A stretch of 64,000 nt of DNA from Aeromicrobium sp. Root472D3. Its GTDB lineage: Bacteria; Actinomycetota; Actinomycetes; Propionibacteriales; Nocardioidaceae. Under the pieces are notes generated by a model. It was given only the letters and a program-made list of their open reading frames with translations, made no database searches and was not told the origin of the DNA. A program made the translations under genes and the position numbers. This document shows, piece by piece, positions 31,929 through 40,005 of the stretch. Positions within the stretch are counted from its first letter, which is position 1; every line of letters begins with the position of its first letter. Location of the stretch: NCBI RefSeq assembly GCF_001426485.1, contig NZ_LMET01000001.1, positions 1,061,033 to 1,125,032 on the forward strand, written 5' to 3'.

Positions 31929-33320
31929 TCAGTCTACGGGGCGCGGGGCCCTGGGTGACTCATCGAGACAGAGCATCGCCTCGCCGATCGTGTGGACGGC
32001 CTGGATCGACAGCTGGCCGGAGTACGCGTCGAGCCCCTCGGAGCCGGCCGGCACGACGGCGCGACGGAAGCCGATGCGCTCGGCTTCACGCAGCCGGGCG
32101 GACAGGTTGCTGACCTTGCGCACCTCGCCCGCGAGCCCGACCTCGCCGATCGCGATGAGGTCGTTGGGGGCGGCGAGGCCCGACACGGCCGACAGGGTCG
32201 CGACCGCGACGGCGAGGTCGACCGAGGGCTCGACCAGGCGGGCACCGCCCACCGAGGCGGTGTAGACGTCGAGCTGGCCGAGGTTGAGCCCGCAGTGCTT
32301 GGTCAGCACCGCCAGGATCATCGCGACCCGCGAGGAGTCGAGACCGCTGGACGTGCGGCGCGGCGACGGCGTGGACGAGGCGACGCTGAGCGCCTGCACC
32401 TCGGCGAGCAGCGGCCGACGACCCTCCATCGTGACGGTGACGCACGTGCCGGCGACGGGCTTCTCGTGGCGCGACACGAACAGTCCGGTGGGATCGGGCA
32501 CCTCGACGATGCCGTCGTCGACCAGGTCGAAGCAACCGATCTCGTCGACGGGGCCGAACCGGTTCTTGACGGCGCGCAGCAGGCGCAGGCGCGAGCTGCG
32601 GTCGCCCTCGAACTGCAGCACGACGTCGACCAGGTGCTCGAGCACGCGGGGCCCGGCCACCGAGCCGTCCTTGGTGACGTGGCCGACCAGCAGCGTCGCG
32701 ATGTCGTCGCGCTTGGCGCGCTGGATGACCGCCGACGCGACCTCGCGCACCTGGGTCACCCCGCCGGGCACGCCGTCGACGTCGGCCGAGCCGATCGTCT
32801 GCACGGAGTCGACGATCAGCAGCGACGGCGCGACGGTCTCGACGTGCGTCAGGACGCCGCCCAGGTCGGTCTCGGCCGCGAGGTAGAGGTTGTCGTCGAC
32901 GGCGCCGGTGCGCTCGGCCCGCAGCCGCACCTGAGCGGCCGACTCCTCGCCCGAGACGTAGAGCGTGCGTCGCCCGGCGCGCGCCCACCGCGCCGCGACC
33001 TCGAGCAGGAGCGTCGACTTGCCGACACCGGGCTCGCCCGCCAGCAGCAGCACCCCGCCGGGCACGACGCCGCCGCCCAGCACGCGGTCGAGCTCGCCGA
33101 TGCCGGAGCCGACCGACCGGGCCGACTCGACCTGCACCTGGCTGATCGGCACGGCCGGCGTCGTGACGGGTGCCGCCTGCGTGCGCCCGGTGCGCGCCGG
33201 CGCCGCGACGTCGACCGTGCCCCACGCCTGGCACTCGCCGCAGCGGCCGACCCACTTGCTGGTCGTCCACCCGCACTCGGCACAGACGTAGGCGGGGCGG
33301 ACGGTCTTGGTGCTGGCCAT
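31929..33320 (-). CDS. radA: DNA repair protein RadA/Sms
   Basis: Branch-migration ATPase in recombination. 463 residues: an N-terminal zinc finger (C13, C16, C27, C30), a RecA-like core with Walker A GEPGVGKST (95-103), the RadA-specific KNRFG motif and a C-terminal Lon-protease-like domain. A TAGGCT box (33332-33327) ends six bases before the ATG, suggesting a leaderless start. disA follows on the same strand. Confidence 0.96.
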   Translation of the reverse strand: MASTKTVRPAYVCAECGWTTSKWVGRCGECQAWGTVDVAAPARTGRTQAAPVTTPAVPISQVQVESARSVGSGIGELDRVLGGGVVPGGVLLLAGEPGVGKSTLLLEVAARWARAGRRTLYVSGEESAAQVRLRAERTGAVDDNLYLAAETDLGGVLTHVETVAPSLLIVDSVQTIGSADVDGVPGGVTQVREVASAVIQRAKRDDIATLLVGHVTKDGSVAGPRVLEHLVDVVLQFEGDRSSRLRLLRAVKNRFGPVDEIGCFDLVDDGIVEVPDPTGLFVSRHEKPVAGTCVTVTMEGRRPLLAEVQALSVASSTPSPRRTSSGLDSSRVAMILAVLTKHCGLNLGQLDVYTASVGGARLVEPSVDLAVAVATLSAVSGLAAPNDLIAIGEVGLAGEVRKVSNLSARLREAERIGFRRAVVPAGSEGLDAYSGQLSIQAVHTIGEAMLCLDESPRAPRPVD

Positions 33321-33402
33321 GCCGTCAGCCTAGGCGGGGGGTCGGACATCGCCCGGTCGTCCGGTGGCGGCGACGAGGGGGTCCGCCCCCTAAACTCCTC
33401 CT

Positions 33403-34059
33403 ATGTCGTCTGTCGCCATGGCCACGCGGTATCCCGCGCCGCCCGTCCTGAGGTCCGCCGACATCGCGGCGAAGACGGGGCTCGTGCTGCTCCTGGGGCT
33501 CGCGATCCTCGTGCCGGGCTTCGGCAACATGGACGGCAAGGGGCTCGTGCCGCGCGTCATCGGCTACCCCGTCGCGGCGTTCGCGATCCCGTTCATCTGG
33601 TTCACGTGGTGGCGCCAGCGGGCCTCGTTCCCGTGGGTCGCCGACTTCCTGGTGACGTTCGCGTGCTTCGCCGACATCTTCGGCAACGTCCTCAACCTGT
33701 ACGACTCGGTCGACTCGTTCGACAACTGGGTGCACTTCGTCAACACGGGGCTCCTGACCGCCGCGGTGATCCTGCTGACGATGCACCGCTCGTCGAGCCT
33801 CGGGGCCGTCGTCGAGCGTGCCCTGGCCTTCGGCGTCAGCGCCGCGCTGGTGTGGGAGATCGCCGAGTACTTCGCCTTCCTGCGCTGGTCGCCCGAGCGC
33901 CTCGGCGCCTACGCCGACACGCTCAGCGACATGTCGCTCGGCGCACTGGGCTCGGTGCTCGCCGCCGTGTGGGTGCACTCGCTGTGGCGCCGGGGGCACC
34001 TCACCGAGGTCGCTCCGCAGCTCGAGCTGGCGCACCAGCAGCGGGTCGGCCTCTCGTAG
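33403..34059 (+). CDS. integral membrane protein of unknown function
   Basis: 218 residues with about six membrane segments (from 25-42, 53-68, 80-98, 105-125, 140-155 and 180-200). FDNWVHFVNTGLL and VWEIAEYFAF carry polar and acidic residues in or near the membrane, reminiscent of YjdF/DUF2238-type proteins, but I am not sure of the family. A TAAACT box (33391-33396) six bases before ATG 33403 supports that start; ATG 33418 is an alternative. Confidence 0.8.
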   Translation: MSSVAMATRYPAPPVLRSADIAAKTGLVLLLGLAILVPGFGNMDGKGLVPRVIGYPVAAFAIPFIWFTWWRQRASFPWVADFLVTFACFADIFGNVLNLYDSVDSFDNWVHFVNTGLLTAAVILLTMHRSSSLGAVVERALAFGVSAALVWEIAEYFAFLRWSPERLGAYADTLSDMSLGALGSVLAAVWVHSLWRRGHLTEVAPQLELAHQQRVGLS

Positions 34060-34077
34060 CCCGACCCCCGGCGTGCG

Positions 34078-34716
34078 TCAGATGCGGACGTCGCCGGTCG
34101 GCGTGCGGAACGTGGCCGCCATGATGCCGGGCAGCCCGTGCGGGGCGGTCCAGTTGACGTCGATCGTCTCGAGGGCGTCGACCGCGGGCTCGCCGAGCCA
34201 GTCGGACAGCCGCTGCGGCGATCCGGCGATGTCGAGCGCGACGAGCTCGATCTCGGACTCGGCCATCTGCGACGGGTGCTCGGACGGGTCGATGTCCCAC
34301 GCCGTGACGTAGGGCAGCTGCGGGTCGGCCCGCATGCTGCTGGTGCCGATCTGGCGCCACTGCAGGTTGAAGCCGTCGGGACGGCGGCGGTTGCCGGGCA
34401 CCGCGTGGCGTCCGATGCGCCGCTCGACCTCGGTCATGTCGTCGACCGACACGCACCACGCCATCCAGCCGCCACCGGCGTTGGAGCGCTCGCGGACGAC
34501 CTTGCCGAAGGCGGCCTTGTCGGACGCGGGGTGGTCGAGCACCTCGACGACCTCGAGGTACTGCTGGTTCCTCAGCGGCAGGATCATGTTGCGCGTGCCG
34601 AAGCGGGGGTGCGCACCACCGTCGAGGAACGTGGCACCGAGGAGCCGGCCGAGCTCGGCGGTCGTGCCGGCGAGGCCGTCGGGGCCGGCTGCGAACGAGA
34701 CGTGGTCGAGGTGCAT
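34078..34716 (-). CDS. VOC/glyoxalase-like domain protein
   Basis: 212 residues starting MHLDHVSFAAGPDGL, the usual beginning of the glyoxalase-like domain group of the VOC superfamily, with FGTRNMILPLRNQQYLEVV shortly after and a second module in the C-terminal half. The role is unknown; relatives include metal-dependent dioxygenases and isomerases. I chose ATG 34716 over an upstream in-frame start at 34740, because the domain begins there. The 3' end faces the membrane protein gene 18 bases away. Confidence 0.8.
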   Translation of the reverse strand: MHLDHVSFAAGPDGLAGTTAELGRLLGATFLDGGAHPRFGTRNMILPLRNQQYLEVVEVLDHPASDKAAFGKVVRERSNAGGGWMAWCVSVDDMTEVERRIGRHAVPGNRRRPDGFNLQWRQIGTSSMRADPQLPYVTAWDIDPSEHPSQMAESEIELVALDIAGSPQRLSDWLGEPAVDALETIDVNWTAPHGLPGIMAATFRTPTGDVRI

Positions 34717-34758
34717 ACGGCATTCTGACCCAGCCCGCACCGGGCCTGCGTCAGGGGG

Positions 34759-35502
34759 TCATCGGACGGGGTCGGCGGGGTGTGGTGTATTGGCGCCGCG
34801 CACCTCGTGCTGCCTGCAATACCGGGCCAGCTCGGCGTATCCGGCCTCGCCCATCAGGGCCGTCAGCTCGTCGCGGTTCGTGACGTAGACGGGCTCCGGC
34901 GCGACGTGCGCCTCGGTGTTGGACGAGCAGTACCAGTCGAGGTCGGCGCCACCCGGTCCCCAGCCCTGGCGGGTGTACTCGCCGATCTGCGTCTCGGTGT
35001 ACGTGCTGCCGTCGCCGCGGTCGACGTCGCGGAACTGGCGGCGCAGCGGCAGCTGCCAGCACACGTCGGGCTTGACGGTGTGCGGCTTGAGGTCGTTGTC
35101 GAGCGCGAAGCCGTGCAGGGCGCACCCGTAGCCGCCCTCGAAGTCGCGCGAGTTGTGGAAGATGCAGGCACCCTCGAACGCGCGGGTCTTGAGGTCGCCC
35201 TCGTCGTCGGTCTCGGTCCAGCCGCCGCGTCGTCCCTCGTCGTGGTGCTGCCACTGGGCGGGCGTCAGCTGCTCCATGACGGCGCGCGTGCGCTCGACGT
35301 CGTCGTCGTCGGAGAAGTGCGCGCCGAGCGTGCAGCAGCCGGCGTCGGGGCTGGTCTCGTAGATGCCGGGGCAGCCCTGCCCGAAGATGCACGTCCAGCG
35401 CGACGTGAGCCACGTGAGGTCGCAGCGGAAGACCTCGTCGGGGTCGGTGGGACTGGTGAACTCCACGAACGTCCGGGGGAATCCGAGCTCGACCTCTGGC
35501 AT
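34759..35502 (-). CDS. conserved cysteine-rich protein, possible metal or Fe-S binding
   Basis: 247 residues, no membrane segment. Cysteines cluster as FRCDLTW, WTCIFGQGCPGI, DAGCCTLGAHF, GACIFHNSRDF, GYGCALHGFAL and KPDVCWQLPLRR, an arrangement reminiscent of the YkgJ/DUF3109 metal-chelating proteins, with paired CC and spaced single cysteines. Further C residues occur late (DWYCSSN, ARYCRQH). I cannot assign a function. A TAAAGT box seven bases before ATG 35502 supports this start over GTG 35511. Confidence 0.8.
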   Translation of the reverse strand: MPEVELGFPRTFVEFTSPTDPDEVFRCDLTWLTSRWTCIFGQGCPGIYETSPDAGCCTLGAHFSDDDDVERTRAVMEQLTPAQWQHHDEGRRGGWTETDDEGDLKTRAFEGACIFHNSRDFEGGYGCALHGFALDNDLKPHTVKPDVCWQLPLRRQFRDVDRGDGSTYTETQIGEYTRQGWGPGGADLDWYCSSNTEAHVAPEPVYVTNRDELTALMGEAGYAELARYCRQHEVRGANTPHPADPVR

Positions 35503-35567
35503 CTCACGCACTTTACGCGGCCTTGCCGCGTGCGGCAGTGCATCGCGGGGGTGCGAGGATGGTGCCC

Positions 35568-36479
35568 ATGCGCATGGGCGTCCTGGACATCGGTTCCAAC
35601 ACCGGCCACCTGCTGGTCGTGGACGCGTTCCGCGGTGGCCCCCCGGTCGCGGCCCACTCCTACAAGGAGCCGCTGCGGCTCGCCGAGCACCTCGACGCCG
35701 AGCAGGCCATGACGCCCGAGGGCATCAGCCGCCTGGTGAAGTACGCCGTCGAGGCGCGGTCGGAGGCCGAGGACAAGGGCTGCACCACGATCCTGGCCTT
35801 CGCGACGTCGGCGGTGCGCGACGCCGTCAACGTCGACGACGTCATCGCGGCGGTCAACCGGGCCAGCGGGCTCGACCTGCAGGTGCTGGCCGGCCCCGAC
35901 GAGGCCCGGCTGACGTTCCTGGCGGTCCGTCGCTGGTTCGGCTGGTCGGCCGGACGGCTCGGCGTGTTCGACATCGGCGGCGGCTCCCTCGAGATCGCCG
36001 CGGGCGCCGACGAGACGCCCGACATCGCGCAGTCGATGGCCCTGGGCGCCGGACGCCTCACGCGCGAGTGGCTCGCCGCCGGGCGCAGCAACGCCGAGCT
36101 GCGGCTGCACGTCCGCTCGCGCATCGCCGACGAGGCCGGCGCGATCCTGCGGGGCGGGACGTTCGACCGCGCGGTCGCCACGAGCAAGACGTTCCGGTCG
36201 CTGGCGCGCATCTGCGGCGCCGCGCCGTCGTCCGACGGCCGCTACGTGCGGCGCGTGCTGCGCAAGGACGACCTCTCGCACCTGGTCGACCAGCTGCGGA
36301 CGATGTCGCCCGAGGACGTCGGCCGGCTGCCGGGCGTCTCGATCGACCGGGCGCACCAGATCCAGGCCGGCGCGATCGTCGCGCAGGCCGCGATGGACCT
36401 GTTCGACCTGACCGAGCTCGAGATCTGCCCGTGGGCGCTGCGCGAGGGCGTCCTGCTCGAGCACCTCGACGCCCTCTGA
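35568..36479 (+). CDS. Ppx/GppA-family phosphatase
   Basis: 303 residues of the exopolyphosphatase/pppGpp phosphohydrolase family, ASKHA fold. Two phosphate loops are visible: [13 protein letters not shown] at the N-terminus and [12 protein letters not shown] (about residue 133). It ends with the short helical region typical of the two-domain actinobacterial form (like M. tuberculosis Rv0496) and lacks the long C-terminal domains of E. coli Ppx. Start chosen at ATG 35568; ATG 35559 also possible. The isomerase, proC and HTH genes follow in the same order as in mycobacteria. Confidence 0.9.
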   Translation: MRMGVLDIGSNTGHLLVVDAFRGGPPVAAHSYKEPLRLAEHLDAEQAMTPEGISRLVKYAVEARSEAEDKGCTTILAFATSAVRDAVNVDDVIAAVNRASGLDLQVLAGPDEARLTFLAVRRWFGWSAGRLGVFDIGGGSLEIAAGADETPDIAQSMALGAGRLTREWLAAGRSNAELRLHVRSRIADEAGAILRGGTFDRAVATSKTFRSLARICGAAPSSDGRYVRRVLRKDDLSHLVDQLRTMSPEDVGRLPGVSIDRAHQIQAGAIVAQAAMDLFDLTELEICPWALREGVLLEHLDAL

Positions 36480-36504
36480 GGTCGTCCGTCCTACTCTTGG
36501 GGGC

Positions 36505-37290
36505 GTGCCCGTCCCCATCCGCGTCTCCCTGTCGACCTCCTCGGTCTACCCGGGGTCGACGGCCAGCGGGTTCGAGGCCGCGGCACGGCTCGGCTACGAC
36601 GGCGTCGAGGTCATGGTCGGCATCGACGACGTCAGCGCCGACATCACCGCGATCAAGGCCCTGAGCGCGTTCCACGAGATGCCGGTCGTCTCGGTGCACG
36701 CGCCGTGCCTGCTGGTCACGCAGCGCGTGTGGGGCTCCGACCCGTGGGAGAAACTGCACCGCAGCGCCGAGATGGCGCACGAGGTCGGCGCCTCCGTCGT
36801 CGTGGTGCACCCGCCGTTCCGCTGGCAGCGCGACTACGCCCGCACGTTCGTCGAGGGCATCGCCGACCTCGAGGCCCGGCACGGCATCACGTACGCCGTC
36901 GAGAACATGTACCCGTGGCGCACCGGCAAGCGCGAGTTCCAGGCCTACGCACCCGGGTGGGACCCGGTCGAGCACGACTACGCGCACGTGACGCTCGACC
37001 TGTCGCACAGCTCGACGGCCGGCGACGACCCCGTCGCGATGGCGCGGGCGGCCGGCGAGCGGCTCGCGCACGTGCACATCGCCGACGGCAGCGGATCGGC
37101 CAAGGACGAGCACCTGGTGCCGGGGCGCGGCACGCAGCCGTGCCGCGAGTTCCTCGAGACCGTCGCGGCCTCGGGCTTCGACGGCGAGATCGTGGTCGAG
37201 ATCAACACCCGCAAGGCCAAGGACCAGGCCGAGCGCGAGGTCGACCTCCTCGAGGCGCTGGCCTTCACGCGCCTGCACGCGAGCACCTGA
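36505..37290 (+). CDS. sugar phosphate isomerase/epimerase-like TIM-barrel protein
   Basis: 261 residues of the AP_endonuc_2/xylose isomerase-like fold: [11 protein letters not shown] start, [54 protein letters not shown] and VVEINTRK supply the metal ligands expected for this barrel. The substrate is unknown. GTG start with a TACTCT box (36492-36497) seven bases upstream. It sits between the Ppx-like gene and proC, a conserved actinobacterial order. Confidence 0.85.
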   Translation: MPVPIRVSLSTSSVYPGSTASGFEAAARLGYDGVEVMVGIDDVSADITAIKALSAFHEMPVVSVHAPCLLVTQRVWGSDPWEKLHRSAEMAHEVGASVVVVHPPFRWQRDYARTFVEGIADLEARHGITYAVENMYPWRTGKREFQAYAPGWDPVEHDYAHVTLDLSHSSTAGDDPVAMARAAGERLAHVHIADGSGSAKDEHLVPGRGTQPCREFLETVAASGFDGEIVVEINTRKAKDQAEREVDLLEALAFTRLHAST

Positions 37291-37326
37291 CCCGTCCGCC
37301 CGCCGCCCGACACTAGGGTGAGGGCC

Positions 37327-38133
37327 ATGAGTCAACGGATCGCGATCCTCGGTGCCGGCGTCATGGGCGAGACCCTCCTGTCGGCGATCCTGTCGGCCGG
37401 CCACGCGGCCGGCGACGTCGTCATCAGCGAGAAGCGCGCCGAGCGCGCCGCCGAGCTGCGCGACGCGTACGGCGTCCGGGTGACGGGCAACGCCGAGGCG
37501 GTCGCCGACGCCGACGTCGTCCTGCTCGTGGTCAAGCCGCAGGACGTCCCGGCGCTGCTCGACGAGATCGCCCCGTCGGTCCGGCCGTCCGCGACCGTCG
37601 TGTCGCTCGCGGCCGGCATCCGCATCGACGCCATGACGGCGGCGCTGCCCGACGGCGTCGCGGTCGTCCGCGCGATGCCCAACACCCCCGCGCTGGTGGG
37701 CGAGGGGATGTTCGGCGTCTCGCCCGGGGCGTCCGTCACCGACGAGCAGCTCGCGGCCGTCGTGGCGCTGCTCGAGTCGGGCGGACGGGTCGTCGTCGTC
37801 GACGAGAGCCGGCAGGACGCCGTCACGGCGGTGTCGGGCTCCGGACCGGCCTACGTCTTCTACCTCGCCGAGGCCATGATCGCCGGCGGCGTCGCCGAGG
37901 GGCTCGACGAGCCGACGGCCCGCGCCCTGGCGGCCCAGACGCTCGTGGGTGCCGCCAAGCTCCTGTCGACGTCGGACGAGACGGCCGAGGAGCTGCGCCG
38001 CCGGGTCACCTCGCCGAACGGCACGACGCACGCCGCGATCACGACGTTCGACGAGCGCGGGGTCCGCGACGGACTCGTGGCCGGCGTCGCCGCCGCGGCA
38101 GCCCGGTCCGCCGAGCTGTCGGGCCCGGCATAG
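37327..38133 (+). CDS. proC: pyrroline-5-carboxylate reductase
   Basis: Last step of proline synthesis. 268 residues: the N-terminal Rossmann motif AILGAGVMGETLL, VVKPQDV, RAMPNTPALVGEG and the C-terminal helical signature VSGSGPAYVFYLAEAM plus TSPNGTTHAAI. ATG 37327 is preceded by a TAGGGT box (37314-37319) at seven bases; an in-frame GTG at 37318 is less likely. Its TAG stop forms part of the -10-like TAGGCT of the next gene. Confidence 0.95.
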   Translation: MSQRIAILGAGVMGETLLSAILSAGHAAGDVVISEKRAERAAELRDAYGVRVTGNAEAVADADVVLLVVKPQDVPALLDEIAPSVRPSATVVSLAAGIRIDAMTAALPDGVAVVRAMPNTPALVGEGMFGVSPGASVTDEQLAAVVALLESGGRVVVVDESRQDAVTAVSGSGPAYVFYLAEAMIAGGVAEGLDEPTARALAAQTLVGAAKLLSTSDETAEELRRRVTSPNGTTHAAITTFDERGVRDGLVAGVAAAAARSAELSGPA

Positions 38134-38143
38134 GCTCATCGGT

Positions 38144-39340
38144 ATGACCGAGGCCACAGGGCACGCGCCGGATCGGGCCTGCATCGTCTACGACGAGCAG
38201 TTCCTGCAGTACAACTTCGGCCGCACGCACCCCATGGCGCCCGTGCGCGTCGACCTCACGATGGCCCTGGCCGACGAGCTCGGCATCGTCGACGGGCTCG
38301 AGGTCGTGGGCGCGGCCCCGGCCACCGACGACGAGCTCCACCTGATTCACTCCGCGAGCTACATCGAGAAGGTCCACAAGCTCAGCGACCACCCGACGTA
38401 CACCGACCTGTCGGTCGGCCTCGGCGGCGACGACAACCCGGTGTTCGCCCACATGCACGAGGCCAGCGCGCTGGTCGCCGGCGCGAGCGTCGAGGCGGCG
38501 CGGCGGGTGTGGACGGGGCAGGCGCCCCGCGCGATCAACATCAGCGGCGGCCTGCACCACGCGATGCCCACGAGCGCGAGCGGCTTCTGCATCTACAACG
38601 ACGTCGCGCTCGCGATCCGCTGGCTGCTCGACAACGGCGCCGAGAAGATCGTGTACGTCGACGTCGACGCCCACCACGGCGACGGCGTGCAGACGATGTT
38701 CTGGGACGATCCGCGGGTCCTGACGATCTCGATCCACGAGGGTCCCCAGACGCTGTTCCCGGGCACGGGGTTCTCCACCGAGACCGGGGGAGAGGGAGCC
38801 GAGGGATCGGCCGTCAACATCCCCCTGCCGCCCGGCACGTCCGACGCGGGGTGGCTGCGCGCCTTCCACGCCGTCGTGCCCGCCCTGGTGCGCGAGTTCG
38901 CCCCCGACATCCTGGTCACGCAGCAGGGCTGCGACTCCCACATGGACGACCCGCTGACCAACCTGATGCTCAGCGTCGACGGGCAGCGGGCGTCCTACCT
39001 GGCGCTCAAGGCCCTCGCCGACGAGGTGTGCGGCGGCAAGTGGGTCGCGACCGGCGGTGGCGGCTACGCCGTGATGGACGTCGTGCCGCGCGCCTGGGCC
39101 CACCTCATGGCGATCGTCGCCGGCACGCCGCTCGACCCTCGGGCCGAGACGCCCGAGCGGTGGCGCGAGCGCATCGCCGAGATGCGCGGACAACCCGGAC
39201 CGCTGCGCATGACCGACGGCCGGGCCGTCGGCTACCGGGCGTGGGAGCAGGGCTACGACCCCGCGAGCTGGCTCGACCGCTCGATCCACGCGACCCGCGA
39301 GGCGGTCTTCCCGCTGAACGGTCTCGACCCCCTGCCGTGA
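38144..39340 (+). CDS. acuC: acetoin utilization protein AcuC, histone deacetylase-like
   Basis: 398 residues of the class I-type deacetylase fold. Catalytic and zinc-binding motifs are visible: GGLHHAM, YVDVDAHHGDGVQTMFW, and TQQGCDSHMDDPL. AcuC-type enzymes can deacetylate acyl-CoA synthetase in Bacillus; the target here is unknown. The ATG lies seven bases after TAGGCT (38131-38136), whose first three bases are the proC stop. About 150 bases with a strong hairpin follow. Confidence 0.9.
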   Translation: MTEATGHAPDRACIVYDEQFLQYNFGRTHPMAPVRVDLTMALADELGIVDGLEVVGAAPATDDELHLIHSASYIEKVHKLSDHPTYTDLSVGLGGDDNPVFAHMHEASALVAGASVEAARRVWTGQAPRAINISGGLHHAMPTSASGFCIYNDVALAIRWLLDNGAEKIVYVDVDAHHGDGVQTMFWDDPRVLTISIHEGPQTLFPGTGFSTETGGEGAEGSAVNIPLPPGTSDAGWLRAFHAVVPALVREFAPDILVTQQGCDSHMDDPLTNLMLSVDGQRASYLALKALADEVCGGKWVATGGGGYAVMDVVPRAWAHLMAIVAGTPLDPRAETPERWRERIAEMRGQPGPLRMTDGRAVGYRAWEQGYDPASWLDRSIHATREAVFPLNGLDPLP

Positions 39341-39427
39341 GCCCCGATCCGGCCTCTCCTGCCGGGCCTTCGGTCAATTTGGACAACTACTGTCGCGGAA
39401 GTGTCGCGAGGCACTAGTCTCGTCGAA

Positions 39428-39475
39428 GGCACGCGCGCTGTTTCTCTGGTGGGGAAGCCAGAGAGCGCGCGTGCC
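39428..39475 (+). other. strong RNA hairpin upstream of a small HTH gene
   Basis: ggcacgcgcgct (39428-39439) pairs perfectly with agcgcgcgtgcc (39464-39475), and inside it ctctgg (39444-39449) pairs with ccagag (39458-39463), leaving a four-base gttt bulge and an eight-base loop. No T-run follows. It lies 21 bases before the HTH start, so it may be a leader structure or mRNA stability element. Upstream, TTGGAC at 39379-39384 might be a -35. Confidence 0.7.
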
Positions 39476-39496
39476 CCTCAGGAAGCAGGTGGTGAC

Positions 39497-39682
39497 GTGG
39501 CGCCCGGACCGACGTTCTTGACCGTCGCCGAAGTGGCGAGTCAGATGCGCGTGTCGAAGATGACGGTCTACCGTCTCGTGCACTCCGGCGAGCTCGAGGC
39601 CGTCCGCGTCGGTCGATCGTTCCGCGTCCCCGAGCACGCCGTCACGGCCTTCCTCGGCAAGTCCTACTTCGAGGCCGGCTGA
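39497..39682 (+). CDS. small helix-turn-helix DNA-binding protein, excisionase/BldC-like
   Basis: 61 residues, nearly all a winged MerR-type HTH: FLTVAEVASQMRVSKMTVYR, LVHSGELEAVRVGRSFRVPE. This matches the short DNA-binding protein found after proC in mycobacteria and streptomycetes. GTG start with caggtgg just upstream. It has no sensor domain. It resembles BldC in size but lacks BldC-specific sequence, so I do not name it bldC. The mRNA leader holds a strong hairpin. Confidence 0.88.
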   Translation: MAPGPTFLTVAEVASQMRVSKMTVYRLVHSGELEAVRVGRSFRVPEHAVTAFLGKSYFEAG

Positions 39683-39752
39683 GCGTCGCCGACGCCCGAT
39701 CCCGCCCGTCGCCGGCCGGTGGTCGGCATCGGCGGTCCCCGCACCCGCCGTG

Positions 39753-39891
39753 TAGGCTGATCGCTAGCCACGACCCGGGGCGCAGGCCATGCGGCCATGT
39801 CCCGCCGAGCGTGGCACCACGTCTCAGACGAACACCGTGTTGGACGAAGCATGCCGCGTGCGCGCGGCCGACAAGAATTGAGTTGTGACCC
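39753..39891 (+). promoter_or_regulatory. promoter and ~125-base leader of bS22
   Basis: TAGGCT (39753-39758) is a likely -10; a transcript starting near 39765 would have a leader of about 125 bases before the bS22 GTG. The leader contains a repeated ggccatg (about 39786-39800) and no convincing ribosome-binding site near the start. A leader this long ahead of a 33-residue ribosomal protein is unusual. The rest of 39683-39752 shows nothing recognisable. Confidence 0.4.
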
Positions 39892-39993
39892 GTGGGTTCA
39901 GTCATCAAGAAGCGGCGCAAGCGGATGTCGAAGAAGAAGCACCGCAAGATGCTCAAGCGCACGCGCGTGCAGCGTCGCCGTCTGGGCAAGTAG
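39892..39993 (+). CDS. ribosomal protein bS22 (AURKAIP1/COX24 domain)
   Basis: A 33-residue, extremely basic protein. It begins [16 protein letters not shown] and ends RVQRRRLGK (GTG read as Met). It matches the tiny actinobacterial ribosomal protein bS22, which binds near the decoding centre of the small subunit. It is easily missed by gene finders because of its size. It sits between the HTH gene and the epimerase, as in mycobacteria. Confidence 0.95.
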   Translation: MGSVIKKRRKRMSKKKHRKMLKRTRVQRRRLGK

Positions 39994-40005
39994 CCCCACA
40001 CCGTC

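Noticed and set aside
39497..39682. Phage excisionase or remnant of a mobile element
   Set aside because: The small HTH protein lies in a conserved housekeeping order (proC, HTH, bS22, epimerase) without integrase, attachment repeats or a shift in composition.
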